Shown here piece by piece: positions 14,101-17,497 of a stretch of 22,548 nucleotides of DNA (its first letter is position 1; every line of letters starts with the position of its first letter). A program made the position numbers and the translations under genes. Origin of the DNA: a virus. The notes beneath the pieces were generated by a model. That model did no database searches. It was not told where the DNA came from and saw nothing but the letters and a program-made list of their open reading frames with translations. The DNA is taken from IMG/VR virus record IMGVR_UViG_3300020401_000103, positions 1-22,548 of that record. One strand, written 5' to 3'.

Positions 14101-15921
14101 TTAATTCATAGCACATCTAGTCCCGGAACTTCTGGAACTGAAGCAAGAGCTGATGTTGTAGTTAGTCAAGGATCAACAATTATTGATTTTAAAATAACAA
14201 ATACTGGGTATGGATATGGAATAAGTGAGATATTAACACTACCTCTTACTGGAGCTACTGGGATTCCAACAACACCTAGTTTTGTTGATAACAGAGAATT
14301 GAAAATCACAGTGGATGATGTTGCGAGTGATCAATTTAGTGGATGGTCAGTTGGTGAGTTACAGGTATTGGATAATTTCCAAAATTTATTTGATGGTTCT
14401 AGAAGAACTTTCCCACTATCAGTTGGTGGAGATACTTTATCAATTCAAGCAGCACCCGGTTCAACAGTGACTGTTCAAGACACTTTATTTGTCTTTATCA
14501 ATGACATACTTCAGATTCCCGGAGAGTCATATACATTCTTGGGAGGTAGTAATATCACATTTGATGAAGCACCAAAATTTGAGGATTCATTAAAAATATT
14601 ATTCTATCGTGGAACTGGTGGTGCCGATGTTATAGACAGAGATGTAATTGAGACTGTTAAAGTTGGAGATGATTTAACTTTAGGATATTCAAGATCTTTA
14701 GATCAACAAAAATGGTTGCAAGAGAGTAAGAGAGGGGTTCTTGAAATTACATCATCAAACACCACAGACACAACAACATATGATGGGCCAGGAGTTTTTG
14801 AAGATACAAGAGTCTTTAGACCACTCAAATGGACAAAACAAACTGAGGATAAATTTATAGAGGGTAAATTAGTTACAAAAGATAGAGATTTATATAAAGG
14901 AAACATATCCCCTACAACTAATCCAATTCAAACTGTGGGTATTGGAACAACAGTTGTATATGTGGCTGGTGCTAGACCATTCTTCAATGCAAAGAATGAA
15001 AACTCTGTATCTACAGAATTCCAAAAAAATATCGTCATTGTAAATAATGTTGAGAGATTGGCAGCTGCAGCAACTGCTGTTGTTTCTATTGCAGGAACGA
15101 TTTCCTCAGTGGCAATATCAACTGGAGGACGTGGATATGATAGTGCACCAGTTGTAACTATCGGAAATCCCGTTGGTCTAGGGACAACTGCCCGTGCAGA
15201 GGCAACAGCAACAATATCGAACGGCGTGGTCACAAGCATCACAGTATCAGTTGCAGGAACAGAATATAGTCAAGAGAGTCCACCTGTTGTTTTAATAGGT
15301 GCCGATCCTGTTCTGGAAGAAAATAATACCGTTTTATCATATGCTGGTGATAGTGGTGTTATTAGCGGTATTGGTTCAACAACAATTTCTGGAGTGTCTA
15401 ACCCATGTTTAATATTTGATCTTGTTATACCTTCAGATTCATTCTTGAGAAATTCAGATATAACTCAAGGGACTACAGGATCTGGTGCAAATAGTGGTAT
15501 TGTAACATCTGGACTACAAGTTGGAGATTACTTCATAGTAACTAATTCTAATGTTGATGTTGGAATTGGATTCTCATCAGTTGATTATGACGGGGGTTCT
15601 GTTGTTGGAGTGGGAACAACCTTTATAGATAATGTGTATCGAGTGGCTGCAGTTAATTATTCTCACGTCACCGATGCTGTTGGTTTTGGTCAAACATCCG
15701 TAACTCAAGTGACAGTGGGCGTTGGAACTGTAAATCCAAATTTAGTTGGTCTCGCTGGTGGTGAATTTTATGGTGAGTATAGTTATGGTATTATGAGATT
15801 GAGTGAAAGAAACACTGTTCGCTCATATCCAGTTAATACTTCTAACGGAATTAGTGGTATTTTAACAGGGCCAATCATAAGAAGGAAGTCATTCTTAAAA
15901 ACTCAAAGTTATTCCACATAA
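2122..15921 (+). CDS. Giant gp7-like baseplate wedge / virion structural protein (4599 aa)
   Basis: One open frame of 4599 codons in the place of T4 gene 7, between genes 6 and 8. Residues 8-50 (NQLPSYVQEDFPLVGEFLKL onward) and 186-260 (DFYSTRG at 192-198, then FKILFGALYGEKVDI and DLIGRTLF) resemble the C-terminal third of T4 gp7 (DFYSTKG, YKFLFKVLYNEEVEI, DLVGQTIY). A second gp7-like segment lies at 2556-2593 (NNYYHAFSYSIKSK, then W, then H-x-x-GFKKF). The rest is threonine-, glycine- and serine-rich beta-repeat sequence: two GFP-type modules (50-110, 310-370), H-x-x-x-x-G/YYV modules, G-x-G-Y repeats, a YHYH-type domain (about 1310-1440), a duplicated domain (2850-3065), a conserved module at 3274-3480, FTC/YPR repeats (3611-3900) and two INGVLQ modules. 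No signal peptide or membrane segment is visible. T4 gp7 has 1032 residues, so this is over four times longer. The role in the wedge is inferred from the two segments and gene order; usual databases would probably say only virion structural protein. Confidence 0.82.
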   Translation: MSEKRVKLNQIVKNQLPSYVQEDFPLVGEFLKLYYTGQEYQGGPVDLVNNIDSYIKLSECGNIIKNTNTTRFTGISTSTIFVSNTEGFPDSYGLIKINDEVITYESKTDTTFVNCIRGFSGITSFTDPSDPENLIFSESTSDDHENNTTVENLSVLFLDQFLKKAKKQFLYGFQKDLNENLNSPQFIRQSKDFYSTRGTDESFKILFGALYGEKVDIIRPIENVISPSNANYKLTRDLVVEPLSGNPEDLIGRTLFQDNFENVSKAYAPVGAVERSTVGIVTNTYFKLSLDASRAIPDGSTSLIYGEFSPHAKTKIIGQVGIAQTYIDVDSTLGFPNSGTLTFLYKNGTTGICTYAEKTINQFLGINTTGITNTITDNTSIDQNTFAYSLDRNGNIDVQVKIRNVLEDFIIPPQVNNQKAGGKIKIKNLGKIGSNVKENNWLFNTAQSYVVKSLEIVDSVNNTFKLITQDKNILKIGDQITTHETFASGSQWGDKITEFFDPVSNKIYTVTDVFNDTTCLISGTGIDNPEKITKVTRRISKANSDIHENLNIFSANVQNVYLKPDGGLVRGIPYYGPQHEHPSKGTIMVGKNHVPFYHDTVVPIEGQNKIYVASASVPFSGVTKLNPKTQKFTFSGTYNKNDEEIKISDQVDHNYFTGDAVYYTPQKATVTRRGPGGTTFTQTFVRNQLFAEGLYYVKRIDSNTVKFAKSQSDIYSEIFTKVIPEGGVDNIKIENNTIEKFYFKGKNIKSQKIIREIALPRSDEKKYDTLPGYTGILIDGVEIYNYKSKDKCYYGKLNSVDILNGGQNYDVINPPVFSVEDSVGSGATGSVSVRGSLKDIRILDSGFDYVDVPIIKITGGNGSGASAIAKLNSKPHSVIFNGDGVGLGTVTIDSAGINTSSIGFTTFHKFRSGERVVYDPLGGIPVVGLSTDSLYYVSSVSEYTIQLHKNYDDATSGINTISFTNFGSGVQAFRSLNGKAILSSITILDGGSGYENKKRSCEPTGINTSLNSIQIENHDYKDGEIVQYTPDGTSVDGLSSDKDYYVTVINKDSFRLSPVGVGTTTKDFYYKTKQFAEFRNIGFGTHSFNYQPISVEVLGRVGISSIEGKTFEANIQPIFRGEITSVDLTQTGVGYGASEILNFNREPKVSLYSGKDAVITPVVANGRIVDVSVSYGGTDYNSPPDLVVLGLGTDAKLVPELNSSGNIVSVNIQSGGIGYGVTSTTVRVDASGQFVKFRPNVQTWTVNEYSKNLLNLNDDDVFITQPTNRLFELQCSYVYAPRNLRRILYANDPDGNTLYGKKDLSLINSVETTNDQHSPIIGWAYDGNPIYGPYGYSSKTGGSIVQLKSGYVDETIKKSNRPPTSVFPPEFFIEDFTYKETTDESVLDENNGRFCVTPEYPNGAYVYFATLDSTAASDGIFKNFKKPKFPYLIGNQYNSKPNNFNFSRLSNQENFDLNESNAIRNTYPYSLNKDFSGYDYVREPYKFINQDTNIDFAKKGEVNSVGITSGGSNYQINDKVVFDPNVDSSFKASGKVSLISGVSLTDINTTNTKISDIEFYRESSNSFVGIASTAINLRDNTAVKIGGLTTTTSFLQGRYNIGVSSSKLILTQGIGTDGVTGIVTFVNVAGDLDNIQSNDVFKIGIGASTEQLKVLNVDKISSRLRVLRLLNVGSTAPVGYSHTASETLTEIPRKFTINTGVTTTFTSRRNKEIFFNPQESIGLDPRAGVGIGTTISFSNPGAGISSVFVPPNSIFLPNHQLRTGDRVIYKINSIGNEERSPLVKFFEAAPTVNTFLGVGVTLFVARQSVDFIGLTTTQVGVGSTGQFVGIGVTLFDLVHFIDAGIGDNHSLKTQLPNIVKGELEKNLVSVVGSGTHGLQTNDTITIDVKSGITTTVTVKYNKDNRKAVYNPLDFVAAGVVTSGVAVTTTNRIPSTIEIKDHNLTTGQKVIHTSNSPALGLVNNKEYYVYVVNSDKLKLVENQYEVTQSLPKFVGITSRGDGTLSPVNPPLKFYKNSTVNFDLSDSSLSYTQSSTQYPAFYFELYKDDRYINIFETSGSSSTFEVSRTGTIGVTGDAKLTLNIKDDTPTTLFYKLSPVNTPDNLPQNKEIVNDTSVLLNNQIIIESSKYNGTFKIVSTGSTTFTYDIDNYPENGSYSTSNSKLKFSTISTSAYGSVQEINITDGGGGYKNLPGITTITSDLGVGAVIEPFSVTVGKPTKVTLQNIGFDYPNDRTLKPEALFPQVLRITPLTGFKSIGITSFGKGYITNPSLVVLDGVTKKEIGDVDLRYNPDEEIVEVLENSESLNNAPPTIIPVGNPNGIRVENLSYDNDTQLVTATVAKAFSGTLDSIGNYIDPFPFSVGDKILVENASVGFGSTASGYNSSGYDYALFPVTAVTPNYGAKGTVTYSMAAFLEKNVDYPGVFNTVQSAAMLIPSKWFPQFDIVLQPNDFRIDDEVESFTSDGTRVTGNVSDWNNSSKYLTVESSRKFEIGGIVEQIKFRGERISSNEYSSPTGAKGLIKEIISFNSKYNLNYYSLRENGWEFNTGFLNDETQRVHDNNYYHAFSYSIKSKVQFDEWKDIVGTLNHTSGFKKFSDFQVESQLPEENSDDLVVRPVDGTTITVEILGKESLQSFHNFDLASENYFAAVKPYSDEITFKSRILTDYSESVSNRVLTIDDFSNLFNNNARSTPFADVYRNRLADGRTQFFVAYIQDRLFTGERQVMIINTLHDTGRGLTMMNQYGAVETTLDLGSFDYVIDGVESVLRFFPHKFTINDYNVILWSYQIDSNQLGLSTTNVATATTSLPVFDPTTSEGLNGGLVSIQSTCVSVAGGVAGTVFTLAGIGTTVSGHRSAKLFVSVEGSDGSVEYDQVSVIHDGTNVGFQEYGQLTIHSSDAYSSTGNIGTFFPLMVGNDLVVRYTPEAGLTTAFVNATAIGIATEGYIGIGSYDMAYAEMSAQSTGISSSSSPVAVGIASYSDQYDAAYCIVQIADKLNGSYQISEVMVIDDYSDDDNVYLTEFADVRVGTAYTELGVISGRRTSDNVTELTFLPNVGIGVSITTFLNSLRVQENTELQPSDATREVGGESVKDLKNASLESGFAIYEGTLSSIKTNFALEHRGDPIFKKPYDGSSSSIVDTSTNIITLPNHFFVTGQEVSYGHTDFRTGISSAIGIAATNFPTVGIGTTTLLPSSLFVIKKGDNKIQLARTAEDALKEIAVPLDLTHVGIGTSHSFTMKDANTKVLIAVDNYLQSPIAGTSVTTTLDRSIDKAQDVIFFSGITSFFGADHVRVSSGNTSEVMKILSVGIGTTNGIKVRRNRLGTTIAGFPTGSLVEKIRGNYNIVENEISFIEAPPGKNPIGSITNPPDSRDFVGITTSSSFQGRVLTRSGITGGENETYSTNHLYDDLTSDFNGRKKEFALTVGKAQKTGISTQQAFVLINGVLQAPGSNGDFNLTTVGSGTTITFTGAASSVSRDVNTASIPVGGVIISVSSTDGFGYQPLVSAGGTAVVSLAGTINSVSIGNTGSGYRADLQTVSVGLQTEGFDQSGITTIGLANVSGGHVTSVTITNPQFFYKPRDIYNVGYSSITGITTITTAFAHNLSVGNEVVVSGIAFTCDYAPAVGVQSANYDNTTGIMTVTTLAAHGLSTTGKSSDVILTGLAFTCGLGATVNHIYPRNRDRFFDTAISVASTTATTITLDVSKSPIGQQYTHRFIGAASSAVIQGGDYSHTFRYALANAVTTGVGTQFTPTNATYNASTGVFVIDIPNHGLSTNDTVGIGTSSIVFSCEMDHYGSDHPYPRPTDPIAGIQTAIIAKTTNTITINVGKSELNFYDVSDATYAADTGVLVLTIGAHTLLPGRSIKLKKESLRFTCSKNNYATQHKYPREGDPIFDGTPVVGVASATQFTINAGISTVPTQYVSGGFIQPALIAPRGNNNSASGQDPAFDGASVLRVLSATEFEIDSGISTRAHLYARGGRVDQLTKIVIDDPLSYSDMQLIHSTSSPGTSGTEARADVVVSQGSTIIDFKITNTGYGYGISEILTLPLTGATGIPTTPSFVDNRELKITVDDVASDQFSGWSVGELQVLDNFQNLFDGSRRTFPLSVGGDTLSIQAAPGSTVTVQDTLFVFINDILQIPGESYTFLGGSNITFDEAPKFEDSLKILFYRGTGGADVIDRDVIETVKVGDDLTLGYSRSLDQQKWLQESKRGVLEITSSNTTDTTTYDGPGVFEDTRVFRPLKWTKQTEDKFIEGKLVTKDRDLYKGNISPTTNPIQTVGIGTTVVYVAGARPFFNAKNENSVSTEFQKNIVIVNNVERLAAAATAVVSIAGTISSVAISTGGRGYDSAPVVTIGNPVGLGTTARAEATATISNGVVTSITVSVAGTEYSQESPPVVLIGADPVLEENNTVLSYAGDSGVISGIGSTTISGVSNPCLIFDLVIPSDSFLRNSDITQGTTGSGANSGIVTSGLQVGDYFIVTNSNVDVGIGFSSVDYDGGSVVGVGTTFIDNVYRVAAVNYSHVTDAVGFGQTSVTQVTVGVGTVNPNLVGLAGGEFYGEYSYGIMRLSERNTVRSYPVNTSNGISGILTGPIIRRKSFLKTQSYST
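2134..2901 (+). other. gp7-like N-terminal core region of the giant protein (first half)
   Basis: Residues about 5-260 of the giant. Two stretches, 8-50 and 150-260, resemble the T4 gp7 part that runs from its LPDSY-like segment through DFYSTKG to DLVGQTIY. Between them, at about 50-150, is an inserted module with the pattern T-x-x-I-F-V-S-N-T-x-GFP (GFP at 87-89) followed by IKINDEVITY and CIRGFSGIT. A relative of this module recurs at about 310-370 (GFP at 334-336). The key conserved string is DFYSTRG at 192-198 (bases 2695-2715). The comparison is by recalled sequence, so the boundaries are approximate. Confidence 0.7.
4072..8085 (+). repeat. H-x-x-x-x-G / YYV modules in the giant protein
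   Basis: A recurring module inside the coding sequence: an H followed four or five residues later by G-(D/E/Q), a V-x-Y strand, then a variable loop, G-L, YYV and a hydrophobic strand ending in L. Copies seen: DHNYFTGDAVYY about 652 with LYYVK at 694; FHKFRSGERVVY about 908 with LYYVS at 934; NHDYKDGEIVQY about 1017 with YYVT at 1044; NHQLRTGDRVIY about 1758 (no YYV half); DHNLTTGQKVIH about 1940 with YYVY at 1966. Further first halves occur at about 3145 (NHFFVTGQEV), 3606 and 3763. They are protein-level repeats; the DNA copies have diverged. Confidence 0.75.
6061..6450 (+). other. Degenerate YHYH-type domain in the giant protein
   Basis: Residues about 1314-1443. HSPIIGWAYDGNPIYGPYGY (1317-1336) is the typical opening of YHYH-family domains (GFALDGFPIYGPYGY). 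The closing part is also recognisable: LDENNGRFCVTPEYPNGAY at about 1387-1405 and FPYLIG ending at 1434, compare LDECNG, PEFPNGTYHYH and PYFIG of the family. At the position of the naming YHYH motif the sequence is YVYF (1405-1408), so the histidines are missing. The family is widespread in bacteria with uncertain function; in marine phages related segments sit in large tail proteins. Confidence 0.65.
9787..9900 (+). other. gp7-like core region of the giant protein (second half)
   Basis: Residues 2556-2593 read H-D-N-N-Y-Y-H-A-F-S-Y-S-I-K-S-K, then DEWKDIV, then LNHTSGFKKF. The recalled T4 gp7 sequence has, shortly after its DFYSTKG part, INRSRSYYVMKIKSNLPSSRW, an SDVIRFVHP segment and GFGF. 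The shared order is a tyrosine pair, a K-S turn, a tryptophan, a V, a histidine and GF. The preceding stretch (about 2340-2555) is not repetitive and contains LIPSKWFPQFDIVLQ and GAKGLIKEI, so it may belong to the same folded core. Confidence 0.55.
10669..11316 (+). repeat. Tandem duplicated domain of about 90 residues in the giant protein
   Basis: Two related domains lie side by side at residues about 2850-2935 and 2978-3065. Both follow the order: a strand ending in V-x-(V/I), then YDQVSVIHD or ISEVMVIDD, then an F-x-E-(Y/F)-x-x-(L/V) strand, then G-x-(F/I), and a final L-x-(Y/F)-x-P strand (VVRYTPEAG and LTFLPNVG). Protein similarity is moderate and DNA similarity low, so the duplication is old. 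Confidence 0.6.
11941..12560 (+). other. Tail-associated module with first INGVLQ domain in the giant protein
   Basis: Residues about 3274-3480. The order is SEVMKILSVGIG, VRRNRLGT, RGNYNIVENEISFIEAPPG (3334-3352), NPIG, RDFVGITTSSSFQGRV, then LYDDLTSDFNGRKKEFALTV and FVLINGVLQAPG (ending near 3444) with a closing ITFTGA. This order is recognisable from large structural proteins of marine T4-like phages. The last part is the common tail-fibre module in which FxG..xxF.L is followed by INGVLQxPG and a T-x-I-x-F strand. A second copy of that last part is at about 4085-4160 (FDGSRRTFPLSV, FVFINDILQIPG, NITFDEAP). Confidence 0.6.
12952..13830 (+). repeat. FTC / YPR repeat block in the giant protein
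   Basis: Four F-(T/S)-C motifs with cysteines at residues 3613, 3661, 3784 and 3869. The last three are each followed by an H and a Y-P-R motif (HIYPRNRDRFFDT, HPYPRPTDPIAG, HKYPREGDPIFDG), and two of these by a T-x-T-I-T-(I/L)-(D/N)-V-x-K-S strand (about 3693 and 3806). Each F-(T/S)-C is preceded by an H-x-L strand (AHNL, AHGL, NHGL, AHTL). Spacing is uneven (48, 123 and 85 residues), so some copies are shortened. The positions of C, H and Y-P-R suggest a conserved fold; whether the cysteines pair or bind metal cannot be told. Confidence 0.7.
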
Positions 15922-15924
15922 ATA
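15917..15924 (+). promoter_or_regulatory. Candidate T4-type late promoter before gp8
   Basis: CATAAATA overlaps the stop codon of the giant gene and lies 16 bases before the gp8 ATG. It differs from the T4 late consensus TATAAATA only in the first base. It is the only such element found in the three gene junctions and the gp8/next-gene gap, and this junction is the longest (19 bases). Position -10 here would place transcription start about 10 bases before the ATG, giving a very short leader. In AT-rich DNA such a match can be chance. Confidence 0.35.
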
Positions 15925-15940
15925 AATAAAAAATCTAAAA

Positions 15941-17491
15941 ATGGCAGCAATAATTACTGATCAAATAAGAATATTGAATGCAAAGAATTTTGTTGCAGGT
16001 GTTTCTACGTCTAATAATTCATATTATTCTTTTGTAGGATTAACTGATCCTGCAAAAATACAATCTGATTGGGACAATGATCCCCCTGCTCCAGTGGATA
16101 ATTTTTCTAATATGAATGATTATTGGGATACTGCGATTGCTTTGAAAAAGATAAACGCTACAGATGTTAGACAGGTTGTTAAAAGAAATTCTTGGACTTC
16201 AGGCACCACTTACGATTACTATAGGCCTGATTATGGTATATCAAATCCACCAAAACACGCTCAAGGAACATCATTATACTCATCTAATTATTTTGTAGTT
16301 AATAGTGATTTTAGAGTTTATATATGTCTTAAAAATGGAACAAGTCCAGAACAACCAGATGGAAAACCATCTCTTGACGAACCGACTTTCACTGATTTAG
16401 AACCTAAACCAGCTGGCACAAGTGGTGATGGATACATATGGAAATATCTTTATACTATAAAACCATCTGAATTAGTAAAATTTGATTCAACAGATTTTAT
16501 GCCAGTTCCTACAGATTGGTCAACAGGTAGTGACAACGCAGCGGTCAGAGATAACGCGGTTGATGGTGGTATAAAAGTTGTTATAATACAAAATAGAGGT
16601 GTTGGATTAGGGACTGCAAATAGAACTTACACAAGGGTTCCTATTAAAGGTGATGGGACTGGTGCTGAGTGCACTGTTGTTGTAAATGCAGATCAACAGA
16701 TTGGAACTGTAGAGATAACTAATCAAGGATCTGGATATACCTTTGGAACAGTTGATATTGTTGCTGGTGGTCTACCCAGACCAGATTCTTATCCTCAACT
16801 TGATGTAATCATTCCTCCAACTGGAGGTCATGGAAAAGACATTTATAAAGAGTTGGGAGCAACAAATGCTTTAATTTATTCAAGAATTGAAAATGATCCA
16901 GAAAATCCAGATTTTATAACAGGCAACCAAATCGCAAGAATTGGTATTATTGAAAATCCACAATCCTTTGGATCATCATCATTACTCACTCTAGATAAAG
17001 CAAGTGCAGCTTATGCCATGCGTTTAACTGGAACTGGTTATAGTAGTGCTACTTTTACCGCTGATACAATAATTACACAAACGACTGGAACAGGTGTGAC
17101 TGCTATCGGTAAAGTGATTAGTTATGATCAAGAAACCGGTGTTTTAAAATACTGGCAAGATCGTACAATGGCTGGGTTTACAACAGTTGGTTCAGCAACA
17201 ACAACACCGATATATGGATTGCAATCTGATAGATTCACAGCAGATATAGCGACTGGAGGTAGTCTAAGTATTACTGGTGGTAGCATATCATTATCCATCA
17301 ACAACACTTTTGATGGTCTATCAACATCAATAAATAATAAAACATACTACCTTGGTCAAACATTTACAAGTGGTTTATCAAATCCAGAGGTAAAAAAATA
17401 CTCTGGAAACATGTTATATCTTGATCATCGACCAGCTATCACTCGTTCTTCTAATCAAAAAGAAGATATCAAAGTTATATTACAGTTCTAA
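15941..17491 (+). CDS. gp8: Baseplate wedge protein gp8
   Basis: A 516-residue protein. Three segments recall T4 gp8: GDGYIWKYLYTIKPSE at 162-177 (compare GDGYVWEYLFEIPP), NQIARIGIIENP in the middle (compare GFRQISIITNP), and the C-terminus YSGNMLYLDHRPAITRSS followed by EDIKVILQF (compare HSGEMIYMENRPPI and EINILFTF). The N-terminal part (FVGLTDP, then a W and MNDYWDTAIALKKI) also fits in order. In T4, gp8 is a dimer on the wedge that binds gp7, gp10 and gp6. T4 gp8 has 334 residues, so about 180 extra residues are present, mostly at about 205-300, which include a G-x-G-Y repeat at 261-266 like those in the neighbouring giant, and about 340-470. The start is the ATG at 15941, after a 19-base gap with a candidate late promoter and no Shine-Dalgarno sequence. 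Its position after the gp7-like gene matches the T4 order 6-7-8. Confidence 0.85.
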   Translation: MAAIITDQIRILNAKNFVAGVSTSNNSYYSFVGLTDPAKIQSDWDNDPPAPVDNFSNMNDYWDTAIALKKINATDVRQVVKRNSWTSGTTYDYYRPDYGISNPPKHAQGTSLYSSNYFVVNSDFRVYICLKNGTSPEQPDGKPSLDEPTFTDLEPKPAGTSGDGYIWKYLYTIKPSELVKFDSTDFMPVPTDWSTGSDNAAVRDNAVDGGIKVVIIQNRGVGLGTANRTYTRVPIKGDGTGAECTVVVNADQQIGTVEITNQGSGYTFGTVDIVAGGLPRPDSYPQLDVIIPPTGGHGKDIYKELGATNALIYSRIENDPENPDFITGNQIARIGIIENPQSFGSSSLLTLDKASAAYAMRLTGTGYSSATFTADTIITQTTGTGVTAIGKVISYDQETGVLKYWQDRTMAGFTTVGSATTTPIYGLQSDRFTADIATGGSLSITGGSISLSINNTFDGLSTSINNKTYYLGQTFTSGLSNPEVKKYSGNMLYLDHRPAITRSSNQKEDIKVILQF

Positions 17492-17497
17492 TAACTC

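Larger units (their letters stand above)
4516..15270 (+). repeat. Fourteen dispersed G-x-G-Y type repeats in the giant protein
   Basis: A short beta-turn-beta motif, roughly V-x-I-x-x-G-G-x-G-Y-x-x-x-P-x-V-x-I, recurs along the protein. The motif tyrosine is at about residues 809, 849, 994, 1135, 1180, 1219, 1514, 2187, 2228, 2264, 3525, 4032, 4339 and 4382. Examples are LDGGSGY, QSGGIGY, TDGGGGY, GNTGSGY and STGGRGY. The copies at 3525 and 4339 share a longer upstream context (TAVVSLAGTINSV and TAVVSIAGTISSV), so they look like a more recent duplication. One further copy is in the gp8-like protein (NQGSGY at its residues 261-266). Confidence 0.8.

Noticed and set aside
2122-15921. The 13.8-kb frame as an assembly chimera or fused genes
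   Set aside because: Gene neighbours on both sides fit T4 order, the frame is continuous, module types recur from start to end, and very large structural proteins are known in marine T4-like phages. Read mapping could still test this.
15922-15940. A terminator between the giant gene and gp8
   Set aside because: The gap is only A/T-rich sequence with no inverted repeat able to form a GC stem.
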